Assembly: GCA_900128585.1 (NCBI GenBank)
Contig: LT642751.1
Span: 1 to 11,182, forward strand
Reading direction: 5' to 3'
DNA: 11,182 nt
DNA from: Stramenopiles sp. TOSAG23-3
Lineage: Eukaryota > Sar
The position numbers and the translations under genes are program-made. The notes beneath the pieces were generated by a model, which was not told the origin of the DNA, made no database searches, and saw only the letters and a program-made list of their open reading frames with translations. Below, piece after piece: positions 1-6,852 of this stretch (its first letter is position 1; each line of letters begins with the position of its first letter).

Positions 1-281
1 CTTAATGTCATCATCATCACGCGGTGGTGAAGAGAAGTTGTTCTTCTTCTTTTCTCCTCCTTCTTCATCATCAATATTTAGCTATTATTATTCACTCAAT
101 TCTTTCTTTTTTCTTCAATCGTCCTCCTCCTCCGTCCACCAACTCTAAGTTGAATTCTTACATAACGGCATGTCATCGGCAGCGGGGGCTTTGAAGAAAC
201 CGAAACAAGTGACATCCATATTTACGTACGTCCCAGTAAACGCAGTTGAGTCCGAAGTTTTTTAATTATTATCGCGCCCGA
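1..281 (+). promoter_or_regulatory. Pyrimidine-rich promoter/leader of GUF1
   Basis: This stretch holds no long ORF. It starts with CATCATCATCAC (9-20), followed by CT-rich DNA from about 36 to 135 made of TTC, TCC and related units. CACCAACT lies at 137-144, about 145 bp before the chosen GUF1 ATG. The leader of the downstream oxygenase gene has the same order: CATCATCATCAC, then a CT tract, then CACCAACT, then the ATG. A 5' UTR or core promoter role is inferred from position and composition. No clear TATA box precedes the gene. The transcription start cannot be located. Confidence 0.5.
170..265 (+). other. Upstream ORF (31 codons) before GUF1
   Basis: An ATG at 170 opens a 31-codon frame (beginning MSSAAGALKK) that ends at TAA 263-265. 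That is 16 nt before the GUF1 ATG at 282 and in a different frame. If it is in the mRNA it would act as a uORF limiting GUF1 translation or requiring reinitiation. Alternatively it is a short first exon: GTACGT at 226-231 resembles a 5' splice donor, and an AG at 306-307 would join in phase to the GUF1 frame, but this would delete the presequence start at 282. The unspliced reading gives the better mitochondrial presequence and is preferred. Confidence 0.35.
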
Positions 282-2288
282 ATGTTTTTGCCATGTACAT
301 ACTTAAGGGGAGTGCTTGCCAGGCAGTCCTTTTTCTTCGGAGCCCACCCCTTGGCCCGGGCGTCAGCGCTTTACTCAACGGCTGATAAATCAAAATCATC
401 ACCCGCTGGTTTAGACATGGAGAAAGCAGGAACCGTTCCTTTTGAAAGGATCAGAAATTTTTGTATCATAGCGCACATTGACCACGGAAAGTCTACTTTA
501 GCCGACCGACTTCTCGAGTTGACAGGGAACATCGACAAGGAAACGAAGAATAGCCAAGTGCTGGACAGCCTCTCTGTCGAGCGAGAGCGGGGAATCACAG
601 TGAAGGCACAAACGGCGTCCATGCTGTACGACCACGAAGGGGACGGTAGCGCATACTTGTTGAACTTGATCGATACCCCTGGACACGTAGATTTTTCATT
701 TGAGGTGAGCAGGAGCATAGCGGCGTGCCAGGGCGCGCTTTTGTTAGTGGACAGTACCCAAGGCATCCAGGCGCAGACATTGGCCAATTATCGAATTGCC
801 CGCGATGCTGGACTGTCGATAATACCAGTTTTGACCAAGTTAGACTTGCCTCACAGCGACCCGGCGATGGCAATAGAGCAGATTGAGTCAGCGTTTCAGA
901 TCCCCGAGGAGGAAATTATCTGGACGAGCGCGAAAACAGGAGAGGGGGTAGACGAGATCCTAGACGCCCTTATAAAATACATACCGTCACCGGGCGAATC
1001 ATACAGCGACAATGCAAAAAAGGAGAGTTTTCAGCTGGACGGATCCTTGCGGGCAATTGTTGTAGACTCTTGGCACAACAACTATCGTGGGGTGATTGTT
1101 TTGATGTCAGTGGTGGATGGCTCACTAAAACGCGGGGACGTAATCGGGATGGCGCATTCTGGAAAAAAATACGAAGTGTTGGAGACAGGGCTCTTGTCTC
1201 CCGCGCCGATCGTGACCGATGAGCTGCGGAAAGGGCAAGTTGGGTACGTAGTTGCTGGGATAAAAGATCCGAAAGAAGTTGTTACCGGGGACACGGTCGT
1301 CAATGAGGCGACGCTTAAGTCCGCAAATTTTAAAAGGTTGAAGAAAGTTACGCCTTCCAAACCAATGCTGTACGCATCCGTCTATCCCACGGATTCCGCG
1401 GATTTTGAAAACCTTAGCCGTTCCCTCGACAGGCTGCTGCTAAACGATGCAAGCGTTAGTGTAACGACTGAAACCAGTGGGGCCCTGGGGCAAGGATTCA
1501 GGTGCGGATTTCTTGGGAAGTTGCACATGGAAGTGTTTTACCAGCGATTGCAGGACGAGTACGCGTCCGAGGTCATCAGCACGGCCCCAATGGTCCCGTT
1601 CAAGACAGTGATGAAGGATGGAAGCATTCAGCTCGTGGAAAAACCTAGTGATTTGCCTGATCGAACCCATGTGCTGGAATTCTTGGAACCGATGGCACAA
1701 GTCACTGTCGTGACCCCACCAGAATATTTGGGCCTGATGATGGAGACACTTCAGTCCCACAGGGGCAAGCAGTTGGGTATAGAGCATCTGGATACAATGA
1801 CAACGGTACTGAAGTATGAGTTACCGTGGCAAGAGGTAGTGATAGACCTCTACGACGAGATAAAATCTCGCTCGAGTGGTTACGCATCGTTTGATTACGA
1901 AGAAACCGAGAGCTTGCCTGCTGATATTGTTAGGGTAGACTTGCTGCTGAACGGTTCCGCGGTCGACGCTCTCTCTTTTGTTTGCCACCGGTCTGTAGCA
2001 GAGACTCGTGGCCGGAGCGTGGGCAAACGGCTGAAAAAGGTCATCAGCCGGCAGCAGTACGAGGTTGTAATCCAAGCAGCAATTGGAGCGAAAATCATCG
2101 CCAGAGAGCGCATCCCCCCATTCCGCAAAGATGTTTTAATAAAGAGCGGAAAAACTGTAGGTGGTGGCGACGTTTCAAGGAAAAAGAAGTTGTTGGAAAA
2201 GCAAAAGAAAGGCAAAAAGAGAATGAAGATGGTAGGGAATGTTGAATTGAACCAAGAAGCATTCATGTCTGTCATGAAAAAAGATTAA
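282..2288 (+). CDS. GUF1: Mitochondrial elongation factor 4 (LepA/GUF1) translational GTPase
   Basis: Predicted protein of 668 aa. LepA/EF4 GTPases bind the ribosome and affect elongation and back-translocation; the GUF1 form acts in mitochondria. Visible GTPase motifs: G1 AHIDHGKS (64-71), G2 RGIT (103-106), G3 DTPGH (131-135), G4 TKLD (185-188) and G5 SAK (216-218). Domain II follows (about 258-345), then the EF-G-like domains III and V, and the LepA-specific C-terminal domain ending in the conserved SRKKKLLEKQKKGKKR block. The first 35 or so residues (MFLPCTYLRGVLARQ, later LARASALYST) are basic, hydroxylated and lack acidic residues, as in a mitochondrial presequence with a likely cleavage site near RASALYS. 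The open frame extends back to a TTG at 246, but 282 is the first ATG. Its context is weak (C at -3), whereas ATG 414 (Met45) has G at -3 and +4. Oddities are Thr instead of Asn in G4, and SGKTVGGGD where most family members have a shorter CYGGD-like loop. A plastid LepA is a less likely alternative. Confidence 0.93.
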   Translation: MFLPCTYLRGVLARQSFFFGAHPLARASALYSTADKSKSSPAGLDMEKAGTVPFERIRNFCIIAHIDHGKSTLADRLLELTGNIDKETKNSQVLDSLSVERERGITVKAQTASMLYDHEGDGSAYLLNLIDTPGHVDFSFEVSRSIAACQGALLLVDSTQGIQAQTLANYRIARDAGLSIIPVLTKLDLPHSDPAMAIEQIESAFQIPEEEIIWTSAKTGEGVDEILDALIKYIPSPGESYSDNAKKESFQLDGSLRAIVVDSWHNNYRGVIVLMSVVDGSLKRGDVIGMAHSGKKYEVLETGLLSPAPIVTDELRKGQVGYVVAGIKDPKEVVTGDTVVNEATLKSANFKRLKKVTPSKPMLYASVYPTDSADFENLSRSLDRLLLNDASVSVTTETSGALGQGFRCGFLGKLHMEVFYQRLQDEYASEVISTAPMVPFKTVMKDGSIQLVEKPSDLPDRTHVLEFLEPMAQVTVVTPPEYLGLMMETLQSHRGKQLGIEHLDTMTTVLKYELPWQEVVIDLYDEIKSRSSGYASFDYEETESLPADIVRVDLLLNGSAVDALSFVCHRSVAETRGRSVGKRLKKVISRQQYEVVIQAAIGAKIIARERIPPFRKDVLIKSGKTVGGGDVSRKKKLLEKQKKGKKRMKMVGNVELNQEAFMSVMKKD

Positions 2289-2430
2289 CGTCTGACTGAA
2301 GAAAAAGAAAAAAATATCACATTTTATTAATAATATGTTGTTGTCATTTTTTATTATCAGTAGTAGTAGTCTAGCTAGTAATAAAAAAATAAATATTTAT
2401 TAATAACCATCATCATCACAGCATCGCGCT
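2289..2430 (+). other. AT-rich 3' flank of GUF1 with poly(A)-signal-like motifs
   Basis: After the TAA the sequence becomes strongly A+T-rich. AATAAA occurs at 2380-2385 and 2388-2393, about 95-105 nt after the stop. The second copy lies inside the 14-bp palindrome AATAAATATTTATT (2388-2401). These are plausible polyadenylation signals, but such AT-rich DNA produces the hexamer often by chance. TAG triplets run at 2361-2369, and CATCATCATCAC (2408-2419) probably already belongs to the next gene's promoter. Confidence 0.35.
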
Positions 2431-2465
2431 TTTTGGGTTTGTTCCTGGTACCTGTACCTGGTACA

Positions 2466-2590
2466 TTATTTCTTCTTTTCTTCTTTTTTTTCTCCGCTCT
2501 CTCCTCCTTCTTCTTCTCCTTCTTCGTCCTTTTTCGTCCTTCTTCTTCGTCCTTCTTCTTCGTCCTTCTTCTTCGTCTTTCTCTTCATAC
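2466..2590 (+). repeat. CT-rich low-complexity tract with a 13-bp tandem repeat
   Basis: This tract is almost entirely C and T, built from TTC/TTCT units. Within it CGT recurs at 2535, 2548, 2561 and 2574, defining three head-to-tail 13-bp units CGTCCTTCTTCTT (2535-2573) with degenerate copies on either side. Its open frame would encode only a Phe/Ser-rich low-complexity peptide, so it is not called as a gene. Its place in the leader of the oxygenase gene matches the CT tract before GUF1, suggesting a promoter or 5' UTR tract. Slippage-prone repeats like this tend to vary in length between strains. Confidence 0.75.
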
Positions 2591-2593
2591 GTC

Positions 2594-2630
2594 TCACCAA
2601 CTTTTTTCTTTCGGTGAAAAATTTATCGAA
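2594..2630 (+). promoter_or_regulatory. Shared upstream element (CACCAACT and GGTGAA-N6-ATCGAA)
   Basis: TCACCAACTTTTTT (2594-2607) is followed by GGTGAA (2613-2618) and, after six bases, ATCGAA (2625-2630). The Mdm33/CCDC51-like gene has GGTGAA-N6-ATCGAA at 6770-6787 with identical spacing, and the exact reverse complement of TCACCAACTTTTTT at 6761-6774. GUF1 has CACCAACT at 137-144. All lie about 125-145 bp upstream of the assigned ATG. A shared promoter or transcription-factor element is inferred; no known motif name is claimed. Confidence 0.4.
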
Positions 2631-2737
2631 GGGATAGTCTCAACGAAAAAGTGCATTCTCATTGATAACGCTGTTTTTGATTTTAGTGCACCTATGGCCG
2701 CACTTCTGTTTAAAGGACATTTGGCGTGCAGCATATT

Positions 2738-4654
2738 ATGAAGCGAAAACGTCAAGTAGATTTCACCGCGCTTTTGAAAGAAGCGAACGAAAAAATCTGT
2801 CGGGGGGATGCAGCAGACGGTCGTTCAACTTTACAAAGTATAATTCGTTCGGCAAAGTTACCCGGGGAAGATGTTCGTCAAATCGCAATGTACACGATGG
2901 CAATATTAGAATTATGTTCCAACAGACCTGGTAGTGAAGAGGCTGCTGACAAATTGCTGCAGCAGTTAGGGTTTCGGTTCAGGTTGAACGCTCTTGTGTT
3001 TTTCGACCAAGAGAACAAACGTGGTGCTGTGCAAAAGTTGCCCACAAAATTTTTAGTCAGTGCGGTCGACAGCGCGATTCCAAGGCCCATACTAAACACG
3101 TTCAAGCTATTTTTCAACAAGTCAAGCCCGTTTTGGCACGAGCACGGATATGGCGAAAGTTCTGGATATTTTTCGTACCACATTCCCAACATAAAGTCAA
3201 AGTCAAAGGAGACACGCCCTTCCGTGGGTATATTGGACTGTATTTTCGAGTTGATAGCAGATTATATTTATCCCATGGTTTGCCAGTCTTTTCCAGAAAA
3301 AGCTGAAGGTATTCAGCATGCGGAGTGGTGGTGCCATTCACGAGACAAAATGTCTGGGCACCAGCTGCATTATGATACCGACGAAATTAGCCTAACGAAA
3401 CACCACAAGCTTCAGTTTCCAATCGTGTCAACCGTGTGGTACATCTGCCCAGGATCTTCTGGCGCACCTACTTTAATTTCGAACAAATATTTTGGAGAAA
3501 ATCCTATGCATTCAGAAGGGTGGCTTGTTCACCCTAAAGAGAACAGGCTTGCCATGTTTGACGGGCAGCTGCTGCATGGAGTTGTACCGCACATGATGGG
3601 GTGCACCGAGGGAGACACTGAATCTGGCGCAGAGAGACTGACTTTTATGGTTGGTTTCTGGGGAGAAGGAGTAAATGTTGTTCCATTTCGTTCGGAAAAA
3701 CCGACCGCCAACATGAAAATGCCCCATGGAAATACATTAAAGTCATCATTGAAGTGGGCTAATTTGAAAAGCGAAGCTGTTGGGGACGCGGATAAATCAA
3801 TGGAACCAGCCACTGTGAACGTGCCAACCGTTCCACAGCCCCTTTGGGTGGAGATAGAAGAGAAAAAGGGCGCAGTTGGAAAACAAGACTCCAGCGAAGT
3901 TGCTTTTGTTGGAAAGTATTTTTTGCGCGAACTTTCGGAATTGGACTCGGACGTTGCCTCGATGTTGCCCGAACCTTCCGAGGACGAGATGGAGACGATC
4001 ATTGCGTCGGGCGAAGCTGGCGCAAAGTGCGCATTTTTATTGAACAAGACGCTTTGCGTACTGTTCGAGTGGATAAAAGATGGCCGATACCTGGAAGAAT
4101 CGGGCGAGAAACTCCTATTGCTGACATCAAAGAGTGCTGCAGTGTGCGAGAAGATTGTTACCAGCAAGGCTTGGCATGACCTTTTCGTAGTTCTGTTTAA
4201 TAGTGAACGTGAAGTAGAAATGTTGGCAGGGTGTTGTTGGAACCTGTTCAAACACATTCATTTTCGTGCTAGCACTGACGGGTACAGTGTATTCCAATCG
4301 CCAGAACTACTTGCTTGTCTGAAAAGTAAGGCTGCTTCAGAAGTGCATGAGAGCCAATTTATGATTGCGGGGTGTTTTGCTTACTGTCCCAAGTCCTTCT
4401 TCTCAAAGGAGAGGGGTCTGATTGGTTTTGTAGTCGGTACTTTGGCCACTCGTTTGAAAGACGAATACATCGGTTGTTGTGGGGAAGAAAGTGAGGGGAG
4501 TGAAGACATTGAGGACATTGAGTATGCTCTCCGTTCGTTCTTTGAGTGTATGTCGGGAGAGACCGAGGAGACGGAAAAGTTACGACAGTTGTTTCTTGGT
4601 ATTATCTCAGAAGAGCTCTACGAACTGCACCAGCACAAATTTGGTCTTGCATAG
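2738..4654 (+). CDS. 2-oxoglutarate/Fe(II)-dependent oxygenase-like protein, uncharacterised
   Basis: Predicted protein of 638 aa. The first ATG is at 2738, with A at -3; the longer open frame starts at a GTG at 2726, just after an in-frame stop. The central region carries the double-stranded beta-helix signature of 2OG/Fe(II) oxygenases: HYD (His211, Asp213) for the first metal ligands, LLHGVVP with distal His280, and RLTF with Arg300 as the likely 2-oxoglutarate anchor. Flanking blocks HAEWWCHSRD, FPIVSTVWYICPG and GWLVHP resemble an uncharacterised oxygenase family seen in algae and other protists. The N-terminus (MKRKR) is basic and could be a weak nuclear signal; residues 10-85 look helical. 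Residues from about 335 to 638 form a mostly helical, Cys-containing extension with an acidic patch (EESEGSEDIEDIEY) that I do not recognise. Substrate is unknown: protein hydroxylation or demethylation are possible, and nothing in the sequence decides. No signal peptide or membrane segment is evident. Confidence 0.82.
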   Translation: MKRKRQVDFTALLKEANEKICRGDAADGRSTLQSIIRSAKLPGEDVRQIAMYTMAILELCSNRPGSEEAADKLLQQLGFRFRLNALVFFDQENKRGAVQKLPTKFLVSAVDSAIPRPILNTFKLFFNKSSPFWHEHGYGESSGYFSYHIPNIKSKSKETRPSVGILDCIFELIADYIYPMVCQSFPEKAEGIQHAEWWCHSRDKMSGHQLHYDTDEISLTKHHKLQFPIVSTVWYICPGSSGAPTLISNKYFGENPMHSEGWLVHPKENRLAMFDGQLLHGVVPHMMGCTEGDTESGAERLTFMVGFWGEGVNVVPFRSEKPTANMKMPHGNTLKSSLKWANLKSEAVGDADKSMEPATVNVPTVPQPLWVEIEEKKGAVGKQDSSEVAFVGKYFLRELSELDSDVASMLPEPSEDEMETIIASGEAGAKCAFLLNKTLCVLFEWIKDGRYLEESGEKLLLLTSKSAAVCEKIVTSKAWHDLFVVLFNSEREVEMLAGCCWNLFKHIHFRASTDGYSVFQSPELLACLKSKAASEVHESQFMIAGCFAYCPKSFFSKERGLIGFVVGTLATRLKDEYIGCCGEESEGSEDIEDIEYALRSFFECMSGETEETEKLRQLFLGIISEELYELHQHKFGLA

Positions 4655-4857
4655 TCGTGCATAAAATGGGTCTACAAAACGTACGATACGCGGAAAGTAA
4701 GGCGCGCAGAAAGCAGGGTCTATTTTGTGTGTGTGTACACAATATAAATACGAATTGCGAGTGCACATATTTTTGACATTAAACAGTTTGGATACGACCG
4801 TAGAAATTTAAAGAATTCTTACTAAAACAGCGCCGAGGGCCTCTTTCGCAACCTTTT
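4655..4857. other. Convergent spacer between oxygenase and coiled-coil genes
   Basis: This 203-bp spacer lies between two stop codons facing each other, so both 3' UTRs must fit here or overlap. It contains a GT run with the palindrome TGTGTACACA (4732-4741). An ORF of 36 codons from ATG 4666 to TGA 4776 looks unremarkable and is not called. I see no AATAAA on either strand in the obvious positions. Confidence 0.5.
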
Positions 4858-5817
4858 TTATTTTTTCGAACCTGCCGAGCTCGCTCGCCCGCCTCCAAAG
4901 TTTTTCAAAATGACCTTTTGGATCCTGTCCATGGACACCTTCATAGACTCCAAGGTTATGGTATCGTTTGCCTTCCTATCTGCAATACAAGTCGTTAGCA
5001 ACCCTTTGCATTCTTGAATTTGGGTCATAAAAGGAGCATAAAAATCTTCTTCACACCTGTCCCAGACACGATTTCGTTCGTCGATCAATTCTTCCAGTAT
5101 GCGCTGTGCTCGAATTCTAGTCTTCGTTTCCTGCTCAAAATCATCTTTTGTACTCACTTGGTGCTCCTCAAATCGTTCAATTATTTTCTGTTCTCGTTTC
5201 ATTAATTTAGTGTTATCAATGTCGAATGTTTCTCTCGCCTTTTTCAAATGCCTTGTCACCTCTCCTTGCTGCTTTTCGATGACCTCAGGAACGACAATAT
5301 CGACAAAGTGGCGAAAATCTTGGTACCACGCGTCGTACCGTTGGCCGACCGTACCGTTCTCCCAAGTCTGCACATGGATGGCCTTGCACTTTTCGTCAAG
5401 CTTCGTCAAAAAATCTTCTGTCAGTACAGCCAGTTTAGCAGAGACCGCAACACGTATGGCAGCGTCCTCTCTTTCGCGTGCTTCGGTTTCTTCAGCACAC
5501 CTAGTTTCCCAGCGCTTTATGCGTTCATGGAGGGCCACGCACCTTTGATCAAACGCACGGTTCTTTGCAATTGCCTGGGCACGCAAGTAGGTCTGGTTCG
5601 ATTGTAACTTTTCTGCTTCTTCGGTTATATGGTCATAACGCTTCGATTTTTTCGTGTTCGGGGAAGCCGCCATTACAACCTCCTTCGTTTTCCCCGCAGG
5701 CGCAGGAATTGACAAGGTGTTTGCCAGCGGGTTGCTCGTCTCTTCATATTTACTTCCCCCAGCCGCACCTTCGTCATACTTCTGGGAGAAGTTAAGGTTC
5801 AGGTCAGTGTCTGCCAT
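4858..5817 (-). CDS. SF-assemblin/beta-giardin-like coiled-coil protein
   Basis: Predicted protein of 319 aa. A short non-helical head (MADTDLNLNFSQKYDEG, then Pro/Gly/Ser-rich to about residue 55) is followed by a long, highly charged alpha-helical region (about 60-305) and a small basic tail (GGGRASSAGSKK). Two segments look like related coiled-coil repeats: one around EEREAR-type sequence ETEAREREDAAI (110-121), the other around KIIERFEEH to RILEELIDE (211-247). The order of head, heptads with the REREDAAI pattern and an IQKVILKNFG end resembles SF-assemblins, which form striated fibres beside flagellar-root microtubules. ATG 5817 is the first in frame and has a strong context (A at -3, G at +4). 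The frame remains open upstream to a stop at 5932-5934 without another ATG. Assignment rests on pattern only; another cytoskeletal coiled-coil protein is the main alternative. Confidence 0.55.
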   Translation of the reverse strand: MADTDLNLNFSQKYDEGAAGGSKYEETSNPLANTLSIPAPAGKTKEVVMAASPNTKKSKRYDHITEEAEKLQSNQTYLRAQAIAKNRAFDQRCVALHERIKRWETRCAEETEAREREDAAIRVAVSAKLAVLTEDFLTKLDEKCKAIHVQTWENGTVGQRYDAWYQDFRHFVDIVVPEVIEKQQGEVTRHLKKARETFDIDNTKLMKREQKIIERFEEHQVSTKDDFEQETKTRIRAQRILEELIDERNRVWDRCEEDFYAPFMTQIQECKGLLTTCIADRKANDTITLESMKVSMDRIQKVILKNFGGGRASSAGSKK

Positions 5818-6099
5818 TTGCTTGTATTCTCTTTCGTCCCTATAGTGCCACAAACTCTCAGGGTAAGTTCCGCCCGGAATATGCCCGTTTACGAAATACA
5901 ATTCGCAACAAGTACGTATGAGAAAGACAAACTATTCATATACATGTCTCCGATTGTCTATCTATACCTACGTTTTATCTAATTATATTACTCTTTTATT
6001 CAATTTTTTAAAATCATCAGTTTGTTTCCTTTCCTCTCCCTTCCTCTTCTTCTCCTCCTTCCGCCGATAATAATAAGAAAAATGGATTGCTTTTTATTT

Positions 6100-6159
6100 T
6101 ACTGTTTATTAAAACAGTAGTATAAATATAGTCTATGTACATTATTACGCCTATATAAG
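6100..6159 (+). promoter_or_regulatory. Hairpin followed by two TATA-like sequences
   Basis: TACTGTTT (6100-6107) and AAACAGTA (6112-6119) can pair in an 8-bp stem with the loop ATTA. TATAAATA (6121-6128) follows at once and TATATAAG lies at 6152-6159, both on the plus strand. No plus-strand gene starts within 700 bp, so these may be chance products of AT-rich DNA or mark an unannotated transcript. Confidence 0.25.
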
Positions 6160-6384
6160 AGAGGAGTATAACACATTTTTTATGGACACACAAACAAGAT
6201 CGATTAAAAAATGTTCAACTGATAGATAACATCGATTTCCATATTGTGTGCGTGTATTGTATAATATGTAATAAATAGACTAAGCAATTTATTTTTATTA
6301 AAAATAATTTAAAAAAAAAAAAAGTGAATAACGACGTTATACAAACACACTCGTTGTCTTCTAGTACATTATTATAGTAGTCTA

Positions 6385-6485
6385 ATTGAGTCGGCTGGGC
6401 CTATTAGAGCAACTCGAGTTCCACTCTCAGTTCTCAGTCCGGTTTGATTAGTACTATAAAACCCTAATCCAAACTATATGATTCA
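6385..6485. other. G+C-richer island with TATA-like/telobox-like sequence
   Basis: About 100 bp with near-balanced base composition interrupts the AT-rich spacer. It contains the inverted pair TCTAAT (6381-6386)/ATTAGA (6402-6407), the palindrome ACTCGAGT (6412-6419), the tandem heptamer TCTCAGT twice (6425-6438), and TATAAAA (6455-6461) overlapping AAACCCTAA (6459-6467), which resembles the plant telobox AAACCCTA. It contains no useful ORF. It may be a core promoter, a small non-coding RNA gene or a relic; I cannot assign it. Confidence 0.3.
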
Positions 6486-6595
6486 GCCTGTGCTCTTCTC
6501 CATAAAAAAAAATACTATCCCCATTCATGCCCATTATTATTAATTATTAAATATTTTATTATTATTATAAATATAGCACTTCTTTTTATTATATA

Positions 6596-6609
6596 TCGTA
6601 CCGGTACGA
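6596..6609. repeat. 14-bp perfect palindrome TCGTACCGGTACGA
   Basis: This perfect palindrome stands out because its G+C-rich core CGTACCGGTACG (6597-6608) is set in AT-rich DNA about 300 bp before the Mdm33/CCDC51-like gene. Part of it and the following bases, CCGGTACGAAGTA (6601-6613), recurs inverted as TACTTCGTACCGG at 7829-7841 beyond that gene. It could be a binding site for a dimeric protein, but no function is known. Confidence 0.4.
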
Positions 6610-6760
6610 AGTACGACGAAGTAGGAAATACGACACTTTGAAATTTGTTTTTAATAAAAATAAATAAATAATAATATTTTAGACTGTTGTATTAGCTCTA
6701 TAATTAATAATAATTTTTTTATTGAAATAATCTATTATTGTGTTATGGACGGAGGAGAGT

Positions 6761-6787
6761 AAAAAAGTTGGTGAACAAAGCATCGAA
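6761..6787 (+). promoter_or_regulatory. Shared upstream element, second copy
   Basis: AAAAAAGTTGGTGA (6761-6774) is the exact reverse complement of TCACCAACTTTTTT at 2594-2607. It overlaps GGTGAA-N6-ATCGAA (6770-6787), found with the same spacing at 2613-2630. The element lies about 125-140 bp before ATG 6900, similar to its distance in the oxygenase gene. CCTCCGTCC, present before GUF1, also occurs here on the minus strand (6746-6754). Confidence 0.4.
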
Positions 6788-6852
6788 AATCATTTTTCAT
6801 TTTACATTTTACATTACGCATGTTACATTCTACAATTCGTTTTTTATTTAGA

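Noticed and set aside
246-281. TTG at 246 as the GUF1 start
   Set aside because: Eukaryotic initiation favours ATG, and the first ATG (282) gives a good mitochondrial presequence. The same reasoning applies to GTG 2726, TTG 6888 and the codons read as starts at 5901 and 11162.
2433-2741. Open frame of 102 codons rich in Phe and Ser
   Set aside because: It is the translation of the CT-rich microsatellite, with no conserved features, and runs into the start of the oxygenase gene in another frame.
3529-4257. 242-codon open frame antisense to the oxygenase gene
   Set aside because: The sense strand carries a full set of oxygenase catalytic motifs; the antisense translation is Ser/Pro-rich with no recognisable domain.
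4666-4776. 36-codon ORF in the convergent spacer
   Set aside because: It is short, includes the GT-repeat, lies in a probable 3' UTR and shows no homology I recognise.
6137-6374. GTACATTATTA at 6137-6147 and 6364-6374, with GTACATTATT also at 2461-2470
   Set aside because: Short AT-rich words like this recur by chance in such spacers; there is no consistent position or longer shared sequence.
6385-6485. tRNA in the G+C-richer island
   Set aside because: No GGTTCGA-type B box with a matching A box and acceptor stem could be found on either strand.
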